From NCBI GenBank assembly GCA_937890655.1, contig CALADT010000243.1, positions 1-15,950 on the forward strand: a stretch of DNA of 15,950 nt, given 5' to 3'. A model generated the notes under the pieces. It was not told the DNA's origin. It worked only from the letters and a program-made list of their open reading frames with translations, and made no database searches. This document shows positions 11,520 to 15,950 of this stretch, piece by piece. The position numbers and the translations under genes were made by a program. The first letter of the stretch is position 1; each line of letters starts with the position of its first letter. The DNA comes from an uncultured Mucispirillum sp. GTDB lineage: Bacteria > Chrysiogenota > Deferribacteres > Deferribacterales > Mucispirillaceae.

Positions 11520-14493
11520 AGATGTAGCAAAAAATGCAGGCATAAGTGTTGAAGAAACACTTAAAACATTAAAATCTTTTGGAATTACAGTATCTAGTGG
11601 GGAAGATAATGTAAAAGATGAAGATATAACAAAAGCTGGGCTTGATAAAAAACATAATCAAGTTGATAAAAAACGTCAAGAAATGCTTCAAAAAGCAAGA
11701 GAACGATTTAAAAAAGGTGTAAAAATTAAAGAAGTTATTGTAACTGATAAAGGTAACACTTCTCAAAGCGCTACAAATCGTAATAAAATTGATATAAAAG
11801 AAGAACTTCAAAAACGTAAACAACAACTAAATCAGCAATTAAATAAAGTAGATACTGAACGTGAAATTTATAATAAAGAACGTGCAGAAAAAAATAACCA
11901 GCCTGCAAAAACTGAAAAAACTGATATTGCCACAGAACCTAATAATGCCCCTATAATAAAAGAAACTGTTACTAAAGATAAAGAAACTACAAAAGTTACA
12001 GAAAATGCTCCTATTCAAAATAACCAAAAACAAGAACAGCCTAAACAGGAAAATAAACAGCATAACAAAAACCAAGATCGTTCTAAAGATAATGACCGTA
12101 ACAAAAACCAAGATAAAAGGGATAAAGACCGTCAAAAAGACTTTAAAAAAGACGACCGTAAAGATAAACCTTTTAATAAAGACAGAAATAAACAAAACGA
12201 TAAAGATAAAAACTTTAATAGAGATAAAAACGATAAAGGGGACAAACCTTTTAATAAAGATAGAAATGATAAAAGGTTCTCTCAAGATAAAGACAGCCAA
12301 AACGATAAACACCGTGATAATAAAGGTGGCAGGCCTTCTCAATCTAACCAATCTAGAATCAGCAGTACTGAAAATGTGTTTATGACTGATGATGATAGAA
12401 AACGTATTGTTAAAAAGAAAGAAGACGAAAATAAAGATAAAGAAAAAGAAAATAAAAAACCAAAAAATAAAAAGGACGGTAAACGTTCTAAAAGCTGGAT
12501 GAAAACTATTAATGAAGGTATGGATGAATTAACAATAGAAAGTGAAGTAGAGAACACTCCTACTATTTCATCTAATATTGATATATCTGATTTATTAGAT
12601 GTGGACCCAGACAGACAACCTAAAAATAACAATTTTTCTAAAAATAAACATAATAAGAAAAACCATAAAAAACAAGATAATAGTAAAGCACAGGTAAAAG
12701 CCTTTGTTCGCCCTGAAAAAGTGGAAATAGGAGAATATATTGTTATTTCAGAATTTGGTGCTTTAATAGGTGTAAAAACAACAGAGCTTATTAAAAAACT
12801 TTTTGGCATGGGGATTATGGCTAGTGTAAATCAGTCCATTGATGCAGAAAGTGCACAGTTACTTGGGTTAGAATATGGTGTTGATGTATCTGTTAAAGTT
12901 ATTACAGAAGATGACCTTTTACCAGTTTATGAAGATAAAGAGGAAGAATTAGAAAAACGTCCACCGATTGTTACAGTTATGGGGCACGTTGACCATGGTA
13001 AAACATCATTATTAGATGCTATTCGTTCCACAAGTGTAGTTTCAGGGGAAGCAGGTGGTATTACTCAGCATATAGGTGCTTACGAAGTAGAATGTAGCAA
13101 CGGAACAGTTACATTTTTAGATACTCCAGGCCATGAGGCGTTTACTACACTTCGTGCAAGGGGTGCTTTATTAACAGATATTGTTATATTAGTTGTTGCA
13201 GCAGATGACGGAGTAAAACCACAAACAAAAGAGGCTATTGACCATGCTAAAGCAGCAGGTGTTCGTATTGTTGTAGCTATTAACAAAATAGATAAAGACG
13301 GTGCTAACCCTGATAGAGTAAAACAGCAGTTAGCAGAACACGGCATTATTTCAGAAGAATGGGGAGGGGACTATCAATTCCAAGAAATATCTGCCAAAAA
13401 ACGTTTACATATTGATGATTTACTTGATAGAGTTTTACTTGAAGCTGAAATGCTTGATTTAAAAGGTAATCCACATAGGCCGGCAGAAGGTGTTGTTATT
13501 GAAAGCCGTCTTGATAAACAAAAAGGCCCTGTTGCAACAGTGCTTGTGAAAAATGGAACATTAAGAAAAGGGGATACATTTATATCAGGTTCTCAATTTG
13601 GTAAAGTTAGAGCAATGTTTAACTATAAAGGTTTATCCATAAAAGAGGCAGGACTTTCTATTCCTGCAGAAGTTATGGGTTTTAGTGAATTACCTGAAGC
13701 TGGTGAAAAATTTATAGTAACAGATGAAAAAACAGCAAAACAAGTTACTGAATTAAGAGCACAAATAGCAAAAGAACAGCAAATGGCTGATAGAGGAAAA
13801 CTTTCTTTAGCTGATTTCTTTAGCAAAATGAAAGAAGGTGAATTAAAAGAATTAAATATTGTATTAAAAGCAGATGCTCAAGGCTCTTTAGAAGCACTTT
13901 CTGCATCACTTTTAAAACTTTCTAATAAAGAAGTAAAAGTTAATATTATCCATGACGGAATAGGTGCAATTAATGAATCAGATGTTTCGCTTGCTGTTGC
14001 ATCTAATGCTATTATAATAGGTTTTAATGTTCGCCCTGATGCTAAAGCAAAACAGGCAGCAGAAAGAGAAAAAGTGGATATTGAACTTTACTCTGTAATA
14101 TATAAAGCTATTGATGATGTTAAACTTGCCCTTGAAGGTTTACTATCTCCTGAAATGAAAGAAAACATTATAGGCCATGTGGAAATACGTCAAATCTTTT
14201 CTGCACCAAAAGTTGGTAAAATTGCCGGTTGTTTTGTAACTGACGGTAAAGTAACTAGGAACTCAAGTGTCAGAGTTATTAGAGATTCTATTGTTATTTT
14301 TGATGGTAAATTAAGCTCTTTAAAACGCTTTACTGATGATGTTAGGGAAGTTGTTTCTGGTTATGAATGTGGCTTAACTATTGATAAATATCAAGATATT
14401 AAAGAAAACGATGTTCTTGAAGTATATGAAGTTGTAGAAGAAAAAAGAACATTAGAAGATGTAGAAAAAGCAGAAAAAGAGAAAGAGCAATAG
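11500..14493 (+). CDS. infB: Translation initiation factor IF-2
   Basis: IF2 is the GTPase that brings initiator tRNA to the 30S subunit and promotes subunit joining. Of 997 residues, 1-50 form a first IF2 N domain (Val-Lys-Asp-Val-Ala-Lys-Asn-Ala-Gly-Ile). Residues about 60-400 are a charged, low-complexity linker, and about 402-467 form a second IF2 N domain. The G domain follows: G1 Gly-His-Val-Asp-His-Gly-Lys-Thr (495-502), G2 Gly-Gly-Ile-Thr-Gln-His (519-524), G3 Asp-Thr-Pro-Gly-His (541-545), G4 Asn-Lys-Ile-Asp (595-598), G5 Ser-Ala-Lys (631-633). Domains II, III and the fMet-tRNA-binding C-terminus complete it. GGAG at 11490-11493, 6 bases before the ATG, lies inside ylxR. The length exceeds E. 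coli IF2 (890) because of the linker. Confidence 0.98.
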   Translation: MAVKKVKDVAKNAGISVEETLKTLKSFGITVSSGEDNVKDEDITKAGLDKKHNQVDKKRQEMLQKARERFKKGVKIKEVIVTDKGNTSQSATNRNKIDIKEELQKRKQQLNQQLNKVDTEREIYNKERAEKNNQPAKTEKTDIATEPNNAPIIKETVTKDKETTKVTENAPIQNNQKQEQPKQENKQHNKNQDRSKDNDRNKNQDKRDKDRQKDFKKDDRKDKPFNKDRNKQNDKDKNFNRDKNDKGDKPFNKDRNDKRFSQDKDSQNDKHRDNKGGRPSQSNQSRISSTENVFMTDDDRKRIVKKKEDENKDKEKENKKPKNKKDGKRSKSWMKTINEGMDELTIESEVENTPTISSNIDISDLLDVDPDRQPKNNNFSKNKHNKKNHKKQDNSKAQVKAFVRPEKVEIGEYIVISEFGALIGVKTTELIKKLFGMGIMASVNQSIDAESAQLLGLEYGVDVSVKVITEDDLLPVYEDKEEELEKRPPIVTVMGHVDHGKTSLLDAIRSTSVVSGEAGGITQHIGAYEVECSNGTVTFLDTPGHEAFTTLRARGALLTDIVILVVAADDGVKPQTKEAIDHAKAAGVRIVVAINKIDKDGANPDRVKQQLAEHGIISEEWGGDYQFQEISAKKRLHIDDLLDRVLLEAEMLDLKGNPHRPAEGVVIESRLDKQKGPVATVLVKNGTLRKGDTFISGSQFGKVRAMFNYKGLSIKEAGLSIPAEVMGFSELPEAGEKFIVTDEKTAKQVTELRAQIAKEQQMADRGKLSLADFFSKMKEGELKELNIVLKADAQGSLEALSASLLKLSNKEVKVNIIHDGIGAINESDVSLAVASNAIIIGFNVRPDAKAKQAAEREKVDIELYSVIYKAIDDVKLALEGLLSPEMKENIIGHVEIRQIFSAPKVGKIAGCFVTDGKVTRNSSVRVIRDSIVIFDGKLSSLKRFTDDVREVVSGYECGLTIDKYQDIKENDVLEVYEVVEEKRTLEDVEKAEKEKEQ
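12061..12330 (+). repeat. Low-complexity Lys/Asp/Asn/Arg repeats in the IF2 linker
   Basis: Residues about 188-277 of IF2 are built almost only of Lys, Asp, Asn, Arg and Gln, with the pentad-like unit Asn-Lys-Asp-Arg-Asn recurring. At the DNA level AAACCTTTTAATAAAGA occurs at 12166-12182 and again at 12244-12260, 78 bases (26 codons) apart, so a segmental duplication probably lengthened the linker. It should be disordered. Confidence 0.75.
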
Positions 14494-14494
14494 T

Positions 14495-14848
14495 ATGCAG
14501 GAAACATTAAGGACAAAACGTGTATCTGAATTAATAAGGCAGGAAGTTGCACGAGTTATAAGAGATAGCGTTCATGACCCAAAAGTAAAAGATGTTGTTA
14601 TAACTATGGTAAAAGTTAGTGTAGATTTAGATTTGGCTAAAATATACTGGACAACATATAATACTGATGCTGTAAAAGGAATACAAGGTGGGCTTGAACG
14701 TTCTGCTGGGTTTATTCGGAAAGAAATTTTAAAATCTGTCCGGATGAAAAAAGTCCCAAAATTAGAATTTGTTATAGATGATTCTAAACATCAGGCTGAT
14801 AAAATTGATAGTTTATTAAGTCTTATAGAAAAGGAAGACCATGAATAA
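14495..14848 (+). CDS. rbfA: 30S ribosome-binding factor RbfA
   Basis: RbfA is a single KH-fold protein that binds immature 30S subunits near the 5' end of 16S rRNA and is needed for late maturation. The 117 residues match the family: an N-terminal helix Arg-Thr-Lys-Arg-Val-Ser-Glu-Leu-Ile-Arg-Gln-Glu (about 6-17), the strand Val-Val-Ile-Thr-Met-Val-Lys-Val-Ser-Val-Asp-Leu-Asp (33-45), an Ile-Arg-Lys-Glu-Ile helix (about 74-78) and a Pro-Lys-Leu-Glu-Phe-Val strand (88-93). The ATG comes one base after the infB stop and the end overlaps the truB ATG (TAATG), so all three are probably translated in a coupled way. Cold sensitivity of rbfA mutants is known in E. coli. Confidence 0.96.
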   Translation: MQETLRTKRVSELIRQEVARVIRDSVHDPKVKDVVITMVKVSVDLDLAKIYWTTYNTDAVKGIQGGLERSAGFIRKEILKSVRMKKVPKLEFVIDDSKHQADKIDSLLSLIEKEDHE

Positions 14849-15744
14849 TGAATGGTGTTATTAACGTTTATAAAGAAGCAGGTGTTACATCTTTTGACGT
14901 TGTAGCACAAGTTAGAAAACTACTTCATGTTTCAAAATGTGGACATTTAGGCACATTAGACCCTATGGCAGAAGGTGTTTTGCCTATATGCGTTGGGTAT
15001 GCCACTAGGTTTTCTGACTTTTTATCAAGTGTAGATAAAGAATATATTGCTGAATTTAAACTAGGGGAGAAAAGCCCAAGTTATGATAACACTTCAAAAG
15101 ATATAGAAAAAGTATCTGATAAAGTAGTATTAGAAGAAGAAATTATTAAAAACCTATCATTATTACAAGGGGTTGTTAGCTTAAAAGTCCCTGCTTTTTC
15201 TGCTAAAAAAATAAATGGTGTAAGAGCCTATAAGTTAGCAAGAAAAGGGGAAATAGAAGATGCTGGAATAAGGGAAATGGATATATATTCCATTGAACTA
15301 TTAAACTACCAATACCCATTAGGTATAATAAAAGTAAGCTGTGGAAAAGGCACATATATAAGAAGTATTATAAACACACTAGGTGAAAACTTAGAAACAG
15401 GTGCTTTAATGACAGGTTTAATCCGTTCTGCCAATGGTATATTTAAAGTAAATAACGCATATAAAATATCACAGCTTGAAGAAATGGTAAAAGATAATAC
15501 TATAAATAAAGCTATTGTGCCTGTATATGAGCTTTTAGATTTTGGTAGGGCAGTAGTAAAAAATAATATAGTAAAACAAATTAGAAATGGTATTTCTCCT
15601 GATAAAACATCCTTTTTATCACTTCCTATTGAACATAGTGGCGAATACTTTTTTATAATGGATTCAAAAGGTAACCTTATTGCCCTTGCAAGCCGTTGTG
15701 AAAATTCTGAATATCCTTTAAAACTGAAAATCGTTATTAATTAA
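14848..15744 (+). CDS. truB: tRNA pseudouridine(55) synthase TruB
   Basis: TruB converts U55 in the T loop of most tRNAs to pseudouridine and also acts as a tRNA chaperone. The 298 residues fit the family. The catalytic motif Gly-His-Leu-Gly-Thr-Leu-Asp-Pro-Met-Ala (33-42 approx.) holds the nucleophile Asp38. The segment Pro-Ala-Phe-Ser-Ala (about 115-119) and the Cys-Gly-Lys-Gly-Thr-Tyr-Ile-Arg-Ser segment near 172 are also family marks. A C-terminal PUA-like region follows but is only weakly conserved. The ATG overlaps the rbfA stop by one base. It is the last gene of the operon; rpsO, which often follows truB, is not seen, and no clear terminator lies after the stop. Confidence 0.96.
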   Translation: MNGVINVYKEAGVTSFDVVAQVRKLLHVSKCGHLGTLDPMAEGVLPICVGYATRFSDFLSSVDKEYIAEFKLGEKSPSYDNTSKDIEKVSDKVVLEEEIIKNLSLLQGVVSLKVPAFSAKKINGVRAYKLARKGEIEDAGIREMDIYSIELLNYQYPLGIIKVSCGKGTYIRSIINTLGENLETGALMTGLIRSANGIFKVNNAYKISQLEEMVKDNTINKAIVPVYELLDFGRAVVKNNIVKQIRNGISPDKTSFLSLPIEHSGEYFFIMDSKGNLIALASRCENSEYPLKLKIVIN

Positions 15745-15804
15745 GCAAAACTTATAATGATTACTATTTTTATGAAGAAATTATGTTTTTAAATATATGC
15801 TTTT

Positions 15805-15831
15805 TTGACAGTATATTATTTATGTGATAAT
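15805..15831 (+). promoter_or_regulatory. Promoter for the exported-protein gene
   Basis: A perfect -35 TTGACA (15805-15810) is followed after 15 bases by GATAAT (15826-15831), preceded by TG one base away, which makes an extended -10. The short spacer is a weakness that the extended -10 could offset. Transcription would start near 15838, close to the Shine-Dalgarno of the next gene. Confidence 0.5.
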
Positions 15832-15863
15832 TTCATATATATTTTTCATAAGGAGGATATAAT

Positions 15864-15950
15864 ATGAAATTATTTAAACTTTTAAATGTTTCAGTTTTTG
15901 TTTTAGGTTTTGCTGTATTATCATTTGCTTCTGACCATACAACAGTTATA
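15864..15950 (+). CDS. N-terminal fragment of an exported protein (unknown function)
   Basis: From the ATG at 15864 the frame stays open for 29 codons to the right edge. The product begins Met-Lys-Leu-Phe-Lys, followed by a hydrophobic core (Val-Ser-Val-Phe-Val-Leu-Gly-Phe-Ala-Val-Leu) and Ser-Phe-Ala before Ser-Asp-His. This is a Sec type I signal peptide with a likely cut after Ala22. There is no Cys, so it is not a lipoprotein. A perfect AGGAGG lies 7 bases before the ATG and a promoter sits just upstream, so the gene is probably well expressed and separate from the truB operon. The mature part visible is too short to assign a family. Confidence 0.85.
   Translation, partial: MKLFKLLNVSVFVLGFAVLSFASDHTTVI

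Noticed and set aside
11839..12351. Long - strand frame rich in Phe, Ile and Val under the infB linker, resembling a membrane protein
   Set aside because: It is the complement of Lys/Asp/Asn-rich codons; the hydrophobic look is a composition artefact, and infB is certain.
12005..12385. 126-codon + strand frame in the infB linker
   Set aside because: It is an out-of-frame shadow of the repetitive linker, made of Lys, Ile and Thr codons, without a start signal.

Overview
The window reads as a strongly AT-rich bacterial chromosome segment made almost entirely of housekeeping genes, all on the + strand except one gene fragment at the left edge. It uses the standard bacterial code, with TGG for Trp. 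A lipobox-bearing signal sequence, Zn-ribbon L32, one-step FabD/FabG/FabF enzymes and an IF2 with a long charged linker are seen. The gene order (DUF177-rpmF-plsX-fab cluster-rnc, then rimP-nusA-ylxR-infB-rbfA-truB) and the composition would fit an AT-rich Gram-negative such as a Deferribacterota member of the Mucispirillum type. That is inference from style only, and I hold it with low to moderate confidence.

Layout. Positions 1-93 (- strand) hold the N-terminus of a lipoprotein gene, divergent from everything else. Positions 389-2179 hold a DUF177 (YceD-like) gene, rpmF and plsX behind a near-consensus promoter at 312-340. Positions 2180-2942 are a 763-base AT-rich non-coding stretch full of inverted repeats; it lies where fabH is normally found. 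Positions 2943-4898 hold fabD, fabG and acpP, closed by a clear intrinsic terminator at 4901-4933. A new promoter (5066-5095) leads into fabF-rnc-radical SAM-rsmD (5155-8544), all overlapping end to start; the last overlap, radical SAM/rsmD, is an unusual 80 bases. Positions 8545-9211 are a non-coding leader with a good promoter (8726-8754), a chain of small stem-loops and a GC-rich terminator just ahead of rimP. Positions 9212-15744 are the tightly packed rimP-nusA-ylxR-infB-rbfA-truB operon. A final promoter and strong ribosome binding site start a gene for an exported protein that runs off the right edge.

How the genes work together. PlsX, FabD, FabG, AcpP and FabF supply acyl chains and phospholipid precursors. 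L32, DUF177, RNase III, RsmD, RimP, IF2, RbfA and TruB serve ribosome and RNA maturation, and NusA couples transcription to them. This is the common bacterial linkage of lipid synthesis with ribosome biogenesis.

I found no undescribed defence, mobile or biosynthetic system. The points most worth a second look are the missing fabH with its repeat-rich replacement, the structured leader and terminator before rimP-nusA, the 80-base radical SAM/rsmD overlap, the unusual Asn/Ile-rich tail on YlxR in the place where ylxQ often lies, and paired ACC-N5-GGT elements before rpmF.
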